50,296 bases of DNA from Clostridia bacterium (GTDB taxonomy: Bacteria > Bacillota > Clostridia > Oscillospirales > CAG-272), in assembly GCA_017625065.1 (NCBI GenBank), contig JAGALS010000027.1, forward strand, positions 1 through 50,296, in the 5' to 3' direction. Positions 9,239 to 18,537 of the stretch are shown one piece after another (position 1 is the stretch's first letter; the number at the start of each line of letters is the position of its first letter). The notes under the pieces were generated by a model. The model did not search any database and was not told the DNA's origin. It saw nothing but the letters and a program-made list of their open reading frames with translations. The position numbers were made by a program, and so were the translations under genes.

Positions 9239-10336
9239 ATGAAAAGATTACAAGGAACACCCCGCATTGACGGCTTCCGTATGCCGGGGGAATTTGAACA
9301 GCACAAGGGCACCTATATGATCTGGCCCGAGCGCCCCGATAACTGGCGCCTTGGCGCCAAGCCCGCGCAAAGGGTCTTTGCCGAGGTTGCAACGGCCATT
9401 TCGGAATTTGAGCCCATAACGGTATGCGTTAGCGCCGATCAGTTTGCAAACGCGCGGCAAATGCTGCCCGCAGAGGTCCGCGTGGTGGAAATGTCAAGCA
9501 ACGATGCGTGGGTACGCGATTGCGGTCCTAGCTTCGTGACGAATGGCAAGGAGCTTCGCGGCATTGATTGGCGCTTCAACGCCTGGGGCGGACTTGTGGA
9601 CGGGCTTTACTTCCCGTGGGACAAGGACGATGCCGTCGCGCAAAAGATCTGCGAATTAGAGGATGCCGACAGCTACCGCACGGGGGGCTTTGTGCTGGAG
9701 GGTGGCTCGATCCACACCGACGGCGACGGCACGGCGGTGGTCACCGAGGAGTGTCTGCTCAGCGAAGGGCGCAACCCCCATTTTTCAAAAGAGCAGATCG
9801 AGGATATGCTGTGCAATTATCTGAACGTCGAAAAGGTCATTTGGCTCAGACGCGGCATCTATCTGGACGAAACAAACGGACACGTAGACAATATTTTCTG
9901 CTTTGCACGACCGGGCGAGGCGCTGCTTGCGTGGTGCGAGGACGAGAGCGATCCGCAGTATGAGATCAGCGCAGAGAACCTGAAAATACTGGAAAATGAA
10001 ACCGATGCAAGAGGCAGAAAGATCAAGGTGCACAAGCTTGTTCTGCCCACGCCCGTGCTGATCACCGAGGAGGAAAGCGGCGGCGTGGATGCCATTGAAG
10101 GCACACTTCCCCGTAACGTGGGTGACCGCCTTGCCGCCTCCTACGTCAACTTTTATCTGGTCAACGGCGGCGTGATCTTCCCGATGTTTGGCGATAAAAA
10201 TGATGAACGTGCAAGAAAAACGCTGGAAAAGGTCTTTCCCGATCGCCGTGTTGTCGGCATCTATGCCCGTGAGATCCTGCTTGGGGGCGGCAATATCCAC
10301 TGCATCACCCAGCAAGTTCCAAGCGGAGGCAGATGA
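9239..10336 (+). CDS. aguA: Agmatine deiminase
   Basis: The 365-residue enzyme hydrolyses agmatine to N-carbamoylputrescine and ammonia. It belongs to the guanidino-group-modifying (PAD/agmatine deiminase) superfamily. Visible motifs are [20 protein letters not shown] near the N-terminus, [12 protein letters not shown] near 85-96, the catalytic-pocket block [11 protein letters not shown] (family GHVDN, His/Asp), and [13 protein letters not shown] carrying the nucleophile Cys355. It feeds ptcA, and carbamoyl phosphate then goes to arcC. Its stop overlaps the arcC start, indicating translational coupling. Putrescine-forming N-carbamoylputrescine amidase is not needed in this version of the pathway and none is seen. 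Confidence 0.96.
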   Translation: MKRLQGTPRIDGFRMPGEFEQHKGTYMIWPERPDNWRLGAKPAQRVFAEVATAISEFEPITVCVSADQFANARQMLPAEVRVVEMSSNDAWVRDCGPSFVTNGKELRGIDWRFNAWGGLVDGLYFPWDKDDAVAQKICELEDADSYRTGGFVLEGGSIHTDGDGTAVVTEECLLSEGRNPHFSKEQIEDMLCNYLNVEKVIWLRRGIYLDETNGHVDNIFCFARPGEALLAWCEDESDPQYEISAENLKILENETDARGRKIKVHKLVLPTPVLITEEESGGVDAIEGTLPRNVGDRLAASYVNFYLVNGGVIFPMFGDKNDERARKTLEKVFPDRRVVGIYAREILLGGGNIHCITQQVPSGGR

Positions 10337-11331
10337 TGGAGCCCCGTATCGTGATCGCCCTTGGCGGCAACGCCCTGGGCAAAACACCCGAAGAGCAGAA
10401 GGCGCGTATCGACCAGGTGTCAGGCGCTTTGGTGGGGCTGATCGAAAAGGGGTATGAGATCATTGTGACACACGGCAACGGTCCGCAGGTCGGTATGATC
10501 CAATCGGCGTTTACAAGCGGTGCGGCAAGTGACACAAAGGTTCCGCAAATGCCGCTTGCCGAATGCACCGCGATGAGCGAGGGATATATTGGCTATCACC
10601 TGCAGGCAGGGCTTTTGCGTGAGCTGCGGCGGCGCGGTATGCCGTGGGAGGTCGCCACACTGGTCACGCAGGTCGAGGTCGATCCAAACGACGATGCCTT
10701 TCAAAATCCCACCAAGCCCATCGGCGCGTTTTATACGAAAGAGGAAGCAGACGAGCTGAAAGCCAAAGAGCCCGATGCGGTTTTTGCGCCCGATGCGGGA
10801 CGTGGCTACCGCCGTATGGTCGCAAGCCCGAAGCCCCGTCACATCGTGGAGATCCGCTCGATCAAAAACTTGCTGGACAACGAGTTTGTGGTGATCGCCT
10901 GCGGTGGCGGTGGCGTTCCCGTTGTGCGACACGGTGACGGCGATTTTGTGGGGGTGGATGCCGTCATTGATAAGGACCTTGCCGCAGAACGGCTTGCCGA
11001 GGAGATCAACGCCGACCACCTCTTTATCCTGACGGCGGTAGATCGTGTGGCGCTCAATTACGGAACACCGCAGGAAAAGCAGCTTTCCACTATGACAGTA
11101 GAGGACGCCACGCGCTATTGCAAGGAAGGACATTTCGCCCCGGGTAGTATGCTGCCCAAGGTGCAGGCAGCCATCGCCTTCGCGCAAAGCGCGCCCGGGC
11201 GCAAGGCGGTGATCTGCTCACTGGAAAAGGCTCCGCAAGCGCTTGACGGCAGCTCGGGTACGGTGATCACGGGAAATGCAAGCAAAACGGCAATGGCCTC
11301 ATCTACACTTCAATATGCCGGACAAAGTTAG
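10333..11331 (+). CDS. arcC: Carbamate kinase
   Basis: The 332-residue kinase transfers phosphate from carbamoyl phosphate to ADP, giving ATP, CO2 and ammonia, the energy-yielding last step of agmatine fermentation (often named aguC in this setting). Amino-acid-kinase fold motifs are visible: [35 protein letters not shown] and CGGGGVPVV. Two ATGs stand in tandem at 10333 and 10336; the former gives a 4-nt ATGA overlap with aguA, and GGAGG lies just upstream. A terminator at 11330-11365 ends the operon. Confidence 0.95.
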   Translation: MMEPRIVIALGGNALGKTPEEQKARIDQVSGALVGLIEKGYEIIVTHGNGPQVGMIQSAFTSGAASDTKVPQMPLAECTAMSEGYIGYHLQAGLLRELRRRGMPWEVATLVTQVEVDPNDDAFQNPTKPIGAFYTKEEADELKAKEPDAVFAPDAGRGYRRMVASPKPRHIVEIRSIKNLLDNEFVVIACGGGGVPVVRHGDGDFVGVDAVIDKDLAAERLAEEINADHLFILTAVDRVALNYGTPQEKQLSTMTVEDATRYCKEGHFAPGSMLPKVQAAIAFAQSAPGRKAVICSLEKAPQALDGSSGTVITGNASKTAMASSTLQYAGQS

Positions 11332-11365
11332 AAAAAGCGGCGCTTTCGCCGCTTTTTCTAATTTT
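11330..11365 (+). terminator. Terminator of the mgl-agu operon
   Basis: A 13-bp perfect stem (11330-11342 with 11347-11359) and tetraloop overlap the arcC stop codon and are followed by a T-rich tract. Confidence 0.85.
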
Positions 11366-11469
11366 ATATATACATTTTCCAAATTTAAACATTGTTTTTT
11401 TCAGAATTATCGCTTTGTTTTCGAATTTGACATTAGAATTTTCCCAATTGCTCTTTTTTCGCCATACCA

Positions 11470-11498
11470 TTGCTTTTTTGTGAAAAATGTGGTAAAAT
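11470..11498 (+). promoter_or_regulatory. Sigma-A-type promoter for nadE
   Basis: TTGCTT (11470-11475) and TAAAAT (11493-11498) are 17 bp apart within an AT-rich stretch. They lie about 35 bp upstream of the nadE start. Confidence 0.6.
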
Positions 11499-11532
11499 AA
11501 AATATATCATATTTAACGGGGAGATCCTTAAT

Positions 11533-13446
11533 ATGAAAGATGTTTTACGCGGGGCGCTCTGTACGCCCTCCCTCAAGGTCGCAGATGTGACATATAACAA
11601 AAATGTGATCCTGCAGCGCATCGAAGAAGCCCGTCAAAAGAGTGTCGGCATTCTTGTTTTCCCAGAGCTGTCGCTCACGGGTTATACCTGCGGCGACCTG
11701 TTCGCTTCAAAGGTACTGCTCTGCGCGGTCGAGGAGGCACTCTCGGAGCTTGCCGCAGCCACCGCTGACCTTCTGGTCGCCGTCGGCGCTCCCTTGGAGA
11801 TCGCCGGACGTGTTTACAACTGCGCTGTGCTTTTATCGAATGGCGAGATCCTTGGTGTTGTACCCAAGACCTACGTCCTTGGCCCCGCTGAGCGCTACTT
11901 TGCTTCAGGCGCAGACCTCGCCGCTGGCGAGATCGAGCTTTGTGATTGCATCGTGCCCGTCGGCACAGATCTGCTGTTTACCGCGGCAGACGGTACCGTT
12001 GTGGGTGTTGAGATCTGCGCGGATCTGTTTGCGCCTCTCCCTTTGAGCACCGAGCAGGCTCTGGCAGGTGCCGAGGTGATCCTCAATCTTGCCGCAAGCA
12101 ATGAAGAGGTCGGCAAGCGTACCTTCCGCCGTGATGCGGTACTGCAGCAATCGGCACGCACCTTAAGCGCTTATTTGTTTGCCAGCGCGGGATCTGATGA
12201 ATCCACCGCTGATATGATCTATTCGGGGCATAGCATTGCGGCTCTTTGTGGCAGCACGGTCGCCGAGAACACCAAGTGCATCGACAGCGATTATCTGCTT
12301 GTGTTTGATATGGATCTTGGTGTCTTACGTTACGACCGCCGTCAAAGCAGTGCTTTTTCGGAGTGCATCGCCCGTTACGGCGTGAGCGCTTTCAGACATA
12401 TTCCCGTGCCGTGCGCTCTGACCGATTCGGACGGCGCGCTTCTGAACACGGAGCGCCTACCCTTCGTGCCAAGCGACAAAAGCGAGCGGCTTGCGCGTTG
12501 CATTCAAATTTTTGATATGCAAGCAGCTGCACTTGCCCGCCGCCTTTCCATCACGGGAGGCAAGCTGACGGTTGGTATTTCGGGCGGACTTGACTCAACA
12601 CTTGCGCTCCTTGTTGCGATCCGCGCGATGGAGTCGCTGAAGCTACCGCGCACCAATATCACCGCTGTGACGATGCCTTGCTTTGGCACGTCTGACGAGA
12701 CTCTTACAAACGCCCTTGCATTGATGAAAAACCTTGGTGTGACCTCCAGGACTGTCGTCATCAAGGATGCTGTGCTGCAGCACTTCAAGGATATCGGTCA
12801 CGATCCCACAGATTTTTCTGTCACCTACGAAAATGCACAGGCAAGAGAGCGCACGCAGGTGCTGATGGACATTGCCAACAAGGAAGGCGGCATCGTTCTT
12901 GGAACGGGCGACCTTTCGGAGGCGGCGCTCGGTTGGTGCACCTACAACGGCGACCATATGAGCATGTATAACGTCAACGCCGACATTCCCAAAACCCTTG
13001 TTCGCTGGATCATCGAAAGTGTTGCCGAGGCAGATCTGATGCCCGAGGCGACCGACGTGTTGCTCAAAGTATTGGACACTCCCATCAGCCCCGAGCTGCT
13101 ACCGCCCGATGCAGTAGGCAAGATCGCGCAGAAAACCGAGGATATTGTGGGACCTTATGCGCTCCACGATTTCTTCCTTTACTATGCGATCCGTTATCAG
13201 TACACCCCCACCAAGATCTTCGAGCTTGCCAAAAAAGCATTCAACGGGCACTTTGACGGTGCTACGATCAAGAAGTGGCTGACCGTCTTCTTCCGTCGGT
13301 TTTTCACGCAACAATTCAAGCGAAACGCAATGCCCGACGGTGTGAAGGTTGGCTCTGTCAGTCTCAGCCCTCGCGGTGATTGGCATATGCCATCCGATGC
13401 CTCGGCCGCCTTGTGGCTTGCCGAGATCGAAGCGATCGAGACGTAA
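11533..13446 (+). CDS. nadE: Glutamine-dependent NAD+ synthetase
   Basis: The enzyme amidates nicotinic acid adenine dinucleotide to NAD+, using ammonia freed from glutamine. The 637-residue protein has an N-terminal nitrilase-fold glutaminase domain with the Glu-Lys-Cys triad visible as Glu45 (FPELSLTGY), Lys112 (VPKTYV) and Cys162 (GVEICADLF). The C-terminal synthetase domain carries the PP-loop SGGLDSTLALL and the motif GTGDLSEAALGWCTYNGDHM. Domain order and length match the long bacterial NadE type. The frame is open from 11470, but that extension contains the promoter; GGGGAG upstream sets the ATG at 11533. It is monocistronic. Confidence 0.95.
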   Translation: MKDVLRGALCTPSLKVADVTYNKNVILQRIEEARQKSVGILVFPELSLTGYTCGDLFASKVLLCAVEEALSELAAATADLLVAVGAPLEIAGRVYNCAVLLSNGEILGVVPKTYVLGPAERYFASGADLAAGEIELCDCIVPVGTDLLFTAADGTVVGVEICADLFAPLPLSTEQALAGAEVILNLAASNEEVGKRTFRRDAVLQQSARTLSAYLFASAGSDESTADMIYSGHSIAALCGSTVAENTKCIDSDYLLVFDMDLGVLRYDRRQSSAFSECIARYGVSAFRHIPVPCALTDSDGALLNTERLPFVPSDKSERLARCIQIFDMQAAALARRLSITGGKLTVGISGGLDSTLALLVAIRAMESLKLPRTNITAVTMPCFGTSDETLTNALALMKNLGVTSRTVVIKDAVLQHFKDIGHDPTDFSVTYENAQARERTQVLMDIANKEGGIVLGTGDLSEAALGWCTYNGDHMSMYNVNADIPKTLVRWIIESVAEADLMPEATDVLLKVLDTPISPELLPPDAVGKIAQKTEDIVGPYALHDFFLYYAIRYQYTPTKIFELAKKAFNGHFDGATIKKWLTVFFRRFFTQQFKRNAMPDGVKVGSVSLSPRGDWHMPSDASAALWLAEIEAIET

Positions 13447-13452
13447 CATGTC

Positions 13453-13502
13453 AAAAAAAGCTCCGCACGGTATCAAAAATTTGATACCGTGCGGAGTTTT
13501 TT
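13453..13502. terminator. Bidirectional terminator between nadE and the EEP gene
   Basis: A long perfect stem (13461-13477 with 13480-13496) has an A-run on its left and a T-run on its right, so it can end transcripts from both converging genes. Confidence 0.9.
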
Positions 13503-13504
13503 GT

Positions 13505-14350
13505 TCAGATCTCCACGTCGATCCAAACAGGTATATGATCCGACAAGGGCATATAATAATCAGGGGCATAGCGATCATAGGTGCGTACGGCATCCTGTTC
13601 AAAGTCTCTCACCAAAATGTGATCGATCGCCTCGTCCGCCGCAGATGGCGTATAAGGCAGATAACCGTCAGGAAAGCAGTAATGGTGTCCGTTCCCCTCA
13701 TCACGGTGCTCTACCGCCACATCATAGGCATGTGAAAACCCACGGGAAAGGGCATGCTGTACCGCAAGAGAAGCATAAATGGCATTCATATCGCCCATGA
13801 GCACGGCGGGACATTGATATTTCTGTTGATATTGATCAAGACAGTCGATGGCAAGCCCTATTTGATGCATCCGTGCCTCGTCCGAGAAGGGTTGATAGCT
13901 TTTTGACGCAGGATCGCTTGATTTCCACCATAAATGCGTTGTCATCAAAGCAAAAAGCTTTCCGCTTTGCTTCACGCGAAACACAGCTGCATTGTAGGAC
14001 TTGGTTTTACTGTTATTAAAGCGCCCTTCACAACCCAAAACCTCCTCGGGGTAGATGAGAAACGTGGAATCTACCAGCTCGAAAAGATCGGTACGGTAAA
14101 GAATGGGGGTACGCCTGCCCCACAAAAGTGCATAAGGAAGCTCTTGCTCGGAAAACAGCTGCATCAGCTTATCCGCCATTTTATCGGTAACCTCCTGAAG
14201 CCCCAAAACATCGGGCTTTGTCTCCAAATAGTACTTCAAAAAGCCGGGCATGCGGGCATCGCAGCTGCAATCCAGCCCCTTTTCCTCCCATGCGGACTTA
14301 TTACTGTCACACGCCCATTGATTGGTACTCATAAATCGCAATCTCATCAT
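13505..14350 (-). CDS. Endonuclease/exonuclease/phosphatase (EEP)-family protein
   Basis: A 281-residue cytoplasmic protein of the metal-dependent EEP superfamily (DNase I-like phosphodiesterase/phosphatase fold). Visible motifs are LGLQEVT with the metal-binding Glu, TTHLWWK, VLMGDMNAI (the family GDxN) and the C-terminal LSDHIPVW (SDHxP with catalytic Asp and His). All metal/catalytic positions appear intact, so an active phosphoesterase is likely. The substrate could be a nucleic acid, a sphingomyelin-like lipid or an inositol phosphate and cannot be told from sequence. AAAGGGG precedes two tandem ATGs at 14350/14347. It is monocistronic, with its own promoter. Confidence 0.85.
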   Translation of the reverse strand: MMRLRFMSTNQWACDSNKSAWEEKGLDCSCDARMPGFLKYYLETKPDVLGLQEVTDKMADKLMQLFSEQELPYALLWGRRTPILYRTDLFELVDSTFLIYPEEVLGCEGRFNNSKTKSYNAAVFRVKQSGKLFALMTTHLWWKSSDPASKSYQPFSDEARMHQIGLAIDCLDQYQQKYQCPAVLMGDMNAIYASLAVQHALSRGFSHAYDVAVEHRDEGNGHHYCFPDGYLPYTPSAADEAIDHILVRDFEQDAVRTYDRYAPDYYMPLSDHIPVWIDVEI

Positions 14351-14391
14351 GATGATCGATCCCCTTTATCTTAAAACATTCCTTGCGATCA

Positions 14392-14421
14392 AGTATATCA
14401 CACGCACCGCACCGATGTCAA
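14392..14421 (-). promoter_or_regulatory. Promoter for the EEP-family gene
   Basis: On the minus strand TTGACA (14416-14421) and TATACT (14392-14397) are 18 bp apart, about 40 bp before the start codon. Confidence 0.75.
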
Positions 14422-14475
14422 TCATAACATCAAATTTCGCTCAAATAACAAAACAAAAATTGAAAGCACTCCCAC

Positions 14476-14504
14476 TTGACACCCGTTTTTAAAAGGTGTA
14501 TAAT
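14476..14504 (+). promoter_or_regulatory. Consensus promoter for rnhA
   Basis: Perfect TTGACA (14476-14481) and perfect TATAAT (14499-14504) are separated by 17 bp. Confidence 0.85.
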
Positions 14505-14538
14505 AAAAATGTCTTCATCCAAGTGAAAGGAGTCCCCC

Positions 14539-15009
14539 ATGAAGCATGTGGATATTTATACCGACGGCGCTTGCCGCGGCAACCCGGGGCCCGGCGGCTG
14601 GGGCGCGATCCTTGTGTACGGAAAGCACGAAAAAGAGCTTTCCGGGGGAGAGGCCCACACCACCAATAACCGTATGGAATTATCGGGTGTGATCGCCGCC
14701 CTTTCAGCCTTGAAGGAGCGCTGTGAGATCACGCTAACCACCGATTCCAAGTACGTGGCAGATGCCGTGAACAACGGTTGGGCGGCAAGCTGGCGCGCAC
14801 ACGGCTGGCGCAAGGGAGATAAGTCTCCCGCCCTTAATCCCGATCTTTGGGAGCAGTTGCTTGAGCTCCTGGAGCATCACGAGGTCACCTTTGTATGGGT
14901 CAAGGGGCACGCGGGGCATCCTTACAACGAGCGATGCGATCGCCTTGCCACCGCTTTTGCCGATACGTTTCCGACTCCCGTAAGCACACAAGAGCCGCTA
15001 CAATCATAA
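14539..15009 (+). CDS. rnhA: Ribonuclease HI
   Basis: The enzyme cuts the RNA strand of RNA-DNA hybrids (primer and R-loop removal). The 156-residue protein is the compact bacterial RNase HI without an N-terminal hybrid-binding domain. The active-site carboxylates are visible as Asp in [17 protein letters not shown], Glu in NNRMELSGV, Asp in LTTDSKYV and Asp in NERCDRLA, and the handle region [13 protein letters not shown] is present. AAAGGAG and the consensus promoter fix the start at 14539. A compact terminator follows. Confidence 0.97.
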   Translation: MKHVDIYTDGACRGNPGPGGWGAILVYGKHEKELSGGEAHTTNNRMELSGVIAALSALKERCEITLTTDSKYVADAVNNGWAASWRAHGWRKGDKSPALNPDLWEQLLELLEHHEVTFVWVKGHAGHPYNERCDRLATAFADTFPTPVSTQEPLQS

Positions 15010-15014
15010 AAGCC

Positions 15015-15040
15015 AAAGGGCGCCCGATCGGGCGCCCTTT
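15015..15040 (+). terminator. Hairpin after rnhA
   Basis: An 11-bp perfect stem (15015-15025 with 15030-15040) with a GATC loop. The T-tract after it is weak, but a second, stronger hairpin follows at 15053. Confidence 0.7.
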
Positions 15041-15052
15041 GCTTTCACTTTT

Positions 15053-15088
15053 AAAAAAAGGAAGGCGCAAATGCGCCTTCCTTTTTTT
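15053..15088. terminator. Bidirectional terminator between rnhA and the SGNH-like protein gene
   Basis: A 17-bp perfect stem (15053-15069 with 15072-15088) bounded by seven As and seven Ts. It serves the convergent gene ending at 15090 as well as rnhA. Confidence 0.9.
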
Positions 15089-15089
15089 A

Positions 15090-18000
15090 TCAATAGTTGG
15101 GGCTGTATGCATCAAATGCGATCAAGTAGTAGGTGTTACCTGCATACTCGATTGCTTCGCCCTCAAATACAACACCATCCAGCAGGATGCCGCCTGCAGC
15201 CGATGCGCTCTCATCCGTTGCCTCAAGCATCGAGATTGCAGCTACATCGGGATCACCAAGCTGTGCCATCAGGGTATCCCAAATGCCGTCATCCTCGGTT
15301 ACCACAGTGACCTGCCACTTGCTGTTGGGATTGTAATACTTGTAGTCGATCAGCTCTACCACATCACCGGCAGCAGAGGTCTGCAAGGAGACAACGTTGT
15401 CAACAAATTTACGCAGTACCTTTCTCTCGGAAACGGAGTAGGGAGAGAAGAGGTCCTTGCCAATCTGAAGCTTGTGATCGGCATCCTGTACGGTGCTGAC
15501 CTTGTTCAGCGCCTCAATTGCCAGCTCGTAGATCGAGGTCGTCTTCTTGTTGTTGTTCTTCGCATACGCGTAGTAATCCACGCCGTCAACCGTCAGCTTT
15601 GCATAGCCGGAAGCAGCGATGCCTGCGGAATTCACCGTGAGGTCGCTATCCCAAACAGAGCCCGCAAAGTAACCAAGCTCCTCGTTTTGCTCATACCAAA
15701 CAGGCTCGCCCTTGGCATTCAATGCCATATTAAAGGGAACGTCCTTCTCGCCGTTAGGCGTTGCGATCAAAGTGCCGAAGGTCAGCTCTGCGTTTGCCAA
15801 AGCACCGCCGGCGATCATACCAAGCAGGCTCTGATATCCTGCCTTGGAAACACCGGTGAGGAAGCGCAAGCCTGCGATCTCATCGTTCTTCATGCGAAGC
15901 GAAGGATCGGAGACCTGTCTCATATCCAACGTCAAGGGCTCAAACACGGCAACGTCGCCCTGAGCGAAGTCAACCTTCTGACCAACCTTGATCAGCATTC
16001 CCTTGGTGGTATCGCCATTGGTCACAACGCCGTACCAACCGAACATATTGTCTGCACACACAGCATCGGTCGCCTTGGGTGCCACCATCGTGCAAGCGCC
16101 CGTTACAGTACCGTGAGCATCCAGCAGCTCATCGCCAATAACGAACTGAACGCCCTTGCCCTCGGTCGAGAGGCCAAGGTGGTTGCGATAAGCACTGCCG
16201 ATCATCGCCTCAAACAAGGGCATAACCAAACGGTTGCCGGCAGGATTCAAAAGGTTGAGACCGTTGAATTCCTGTGCGTAAAGCGACTTGTAGGTATCGT
16301 CGCCCATAAATACGGGCATATCCTTATTTGCGCGGATCGCGCAAACGCGGGTGTCATTCAGAGACTCTGCATATGTAGCCAATGCAGTATTGTAAGCATC
16401 CTCCTCCCAAGGAGTGACACAAACGATCACGGCTTCGGGGTATTTTGCCATCAGACCGTCAACGACCGTCTTGACCGCACCGTAATATACGGTGGGATCA
16501 TTGGTGTTGAGCACGCCGACCGGAACATTGGAAAGCAAGTCGTTCTTGCCGCCCGAAAGGATCACGACATCGGCACCGTCGACCATATCGTTGTAGCTTT
16601 CTGCAATAGAGGGAGCACCGGTAATGGCCGCCATCGTGCTGCCATTCATGCTGTAATTGTAGTACAGCATATCGTAGCGGCTTGCAAGCAAGGAGAGCCA
16701 TGTGTTCTCATCGCCGGTCGCGCCGCCGCGCAAGTAGTCATCGCCGATCGCAACGATCTTCTTGCCGTTTAATATATTGTAGGAACGAGCGGTATCGGTG
16801 TCACCGACATAAACAATGGGAGGAACGACCGAGCCGTTGATCATATTGCCGCTGCTGGCAACCGTCATACGGAGATATTCCTTATCCTCTGTGGTGGTAT
16901 AGGTGAAGACCATCTTTCCGTCCTTCACAGCTGCTTCGCGATCAGCCTTCGTAGCACCTGCAACACCGCCCGCAACGGGAGTTGTGATCATTCCCGCATT
17001 GACTCTGCCGTCATAATTCGTGCCGTCAAACTTGCCGAATGCCAACGCTTCATTATCAACAAATCCGTCCGCACCGGCATTTGCATCGGTCACATCCACA
17101 AAGGTGACCTTCGTGCCCTTGCCGTAAACAGCAAGCACATCGCTATAGCGATAGCTGTCAAGACCGCGAGCAGGGGTTCCGTCCGCAGGGTTGATCGCAC
17201 CGACGTACCAAGGGATCATATAGATCGTTCCGTCGATCGTGGGATCGTAGCCGGCTGCCTTCAACACGGGAGCCAAATTATCTGCGTTGTTTTCTACATA
17301 ATGAATAACGGGAGTCGCATCATCGCTCACACAGTAGGACAGGCGAACGATCTCGTTATCATAAGAGGTCGTATACGCATAGGTCTGCGCGCCGCTTTCC
17401 TCATCGACGGTCAGCCAAGCGCTGTTGTTATCGCCGCCGGGGCAACCGTAGATCATTTCCAAGCGGCCGTCGTCTGCCACTCTCCAAGCGGAGAACACAT
17501 ACACGGCCTCATCAGAGGTCATGCCGGAAAAGCTGATCGTCGTGCCCGCATTGGGAACCGTAATGGGTGCGGAATACACATATCCTTCAGCACCGTTACG
17601 GATCTTGTTTGCAAAGCCCTGCTCCTCAAGATAGGAGCCGACGTAGCCGTTCATCCACAGCACGTTCTCAACAGCACCCTCTTCAAATGCAGGTGCATAA
17701 ACGTAGATGGCGGGGCACTCATCGGGGTTGCTTGCCAGGGTGCCGTCCGCCTGACCGCCATAGCAGCCAAAGCGAAGCGCCTCGTTATCCTGCGTGGTGG
17801 TGTAGGTGTAGGTCACCGTTTGAGCAACGGCATCGTAGCTGTAGTTAGCAGCGGGATATGCCGTGCCGTTATTGGTGTAGCCCGATTTGAGATTTACACC
17901 GACAAGGTTCTGCTCCCAAATGTTTTCAGCGGTCTCTACCCAAGAGGTGAGGAAGCAGTAATCCTCGCCCATCAGCATGGGATCGCCGTTTCCATCAAGG

Positions 18001-18308
18001 ACTGCCGGCTCGCTCCAGACGAGGGTCGTGCCCGCCTTGGGAATGATCTTGATCGCAGTGTAATAATAAGCCTGCTCCCAAGAGCCGTCGTTCACGGCTG
18101 TCCAAGGCTCTTCGCCGTCGGGGGCAGTCTCAGCCAGCACGTAACCGGGCTGCCAGCCAAGTTCCTGGATCGTTCCGTCCTCACCAACAATGATCTCGTT
18201 GGCGATCGTTTGCTCGGCTCCCACAGACAATGCCGCAAAGGGCATCACGCCGATCGCCATTGTCAGAACAAGGAGAAGGGCCAGGAGTCTTTTACTTGTG
18301 CGCTTCAT
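15090..18308 (-). CDS. Large secreted protein with beta-type repeats and a degenerate SGNH-hydrolase-like domain
   Basis: A 1072-residue exported protein of unknown function. Residues 1-32 form a Sec signal peptide (MKRTSKRLLALLLVL, cleavage near VGA-EQ). Next come three repeats of roughly 130 residues, each ending in a TYTTTxDNExLR-like motif (TTTQDNEALR, TTSYDNEIVR, TTTEDKEYLR). Residues about 515-730 look like an SGNH/GDSL esterase domain: IVAIGDDYLRGG (block I), SGGKNDLL (block III), NGLNLLNPAGN (block V). The expected catalytic Ser, Asp and His are Asp, Asn and Asn there, so it may be a binding module. The last 340 residues are unassigned. No LPXTG motif or lipobox is seen. The frame is open to 18344, but GGAGG plus the signal peptide place the start at 18308. 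Confidence 0.75.
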   Translation of the reverse strand: MKRTSKRLLALLLVLTMAIGVMPFAALSVGAEQTIANEIIVGEDGTIQELGWQPGYVLAETAPDGEEPWTAVNDGSWEQAYYYTAIKIIPKAGTTLVWSEPAVLDGNGDPMLMGEDYCFLTSWVETAENIWEQNLVGVNLKSGYTNNGTAYPAANYSYDAVAQTVTYTYTTTQDNEALRFGCYGGQADGTLASNPDECPAIYVYAPAFEEGAVENVLWMNGYVGSYLEEQGFANKIRNGAEGYVYSAPITVPNAGTTISFSGMTSDEAVYVFSAWRVADDGRLEMIYGCPGGDNNSAWLTVDEESGAQTYAYTTSYDNEIVRLSYCVSDDATPVIHYVENNADNLAPVLKAAGYDPTIDGTIYMIPWYVGAINPADGTPARGLDSYRYSDVLAVYGKGTKVTFVDVTDANAGADGFVDNEALAFGKFDGTNYDGRVNAGMITTPVAGGVAGATKADREAAVKDGKMVFTYTTTEDKEYLRMTVASSGNMINGSVVPPIVYVGDTDTARSYNILNGKKIVAIGDDYLRGGATGDENTWLSLLASRYDMLYYNYSMNGSTMAAITGAPSIAESYNDMVDGADVVILSGGKNDLLSNVPVGVLNTNDPTVYYGAVKTVVDGLMAKYPEAVIVCVTPWEEDAYNTALATYAESLNDTRVCAIRANKDMPVFMGDDTYKSLYAQEFNGLNLLNPAGNRLVMPLFEAMIGSAYRNHLGLSTEGKGVQFVIGDELLDAHGTVTGACTMVAPKATDAVCADNMFGWYGVVTNGDTTKGMLIKVGQKVDFAQGDVAVFEPLTLDMRQVSDPSLRMKNDEIAGLRFLTGVSKAGYQSLLGMIAGGALANAELTFGTLIATPNGEKDVPFNMALNAKGEPVWYEQNEELGYFAGSVWDSDLTVNSAGIAASGYAKLTVDGVDYYAYAKNNNKKTTSIYELAIEALNKVSTVQDADHKLQIGKDLFSPYSVSERKVLRKFVDNVVSLQTSAAGDVVELIDYKYYNPNSKWQVTVVTEDDGIWDTLMAQLGDPDVAAISMLEATDESASAAGGILLDGVVFEGEAIEYAGNTYYLIAFDAYSPNY

Positions 18309-18364
18309 GAATTTAACCTCCATAAGCAATTTATTTCGGCACACGAACCGTGCCTACGCGTACA

Positions 18365-18378
18365 GACTCTATAGAGTC
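18365..18378. repeat. Perfect 14-bp palindrome in the leader of the SGNH-like protein gene
   Basis: GACTCTATAGAGTC reads the same on both strands. It sits immediately downstream of the predicted transcript start on the minus strand, a position suited to an operator. Confidence 0.6.
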
Positions 18379-18386
18379 ACATCATT

Positions 18387-18415
18387 ATTGTACCATACAA
18401 CCCCAAAAAAGTAAA
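18387..18415 (-). promoter_or_regulatory. Promoter for the SGNH-like protein gene
   Basis: On the minus strand TTTACT (18410-18415) and TACAAT (18387-18392) are 17 bp apart. Predicted transcription starts near 18380. Confidence 0.65.
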
Positions 18416-18537
18416 TAGTTTTTTTACACAAAATCTTTTCAAAAAATATATATAATGTGAATAAACACGCGCGACACACGAATGCGCGCGGATCACGGAA
18501 AAGCTTTGTGCCGCAAGGGGCGATCCCAACGTCAAGC

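Noticed and set aside
14895..18374. Long plus-strand frames (14895-16772 and 17301-18374) opposite the SGNH-like protein gene
   Set aside because: They are antisense shadows with low-complexity, His/Ile/Val/Arg-rich composition and no start signals. The minus-strand gene has a signal peptide, GGAGG site and terminator.
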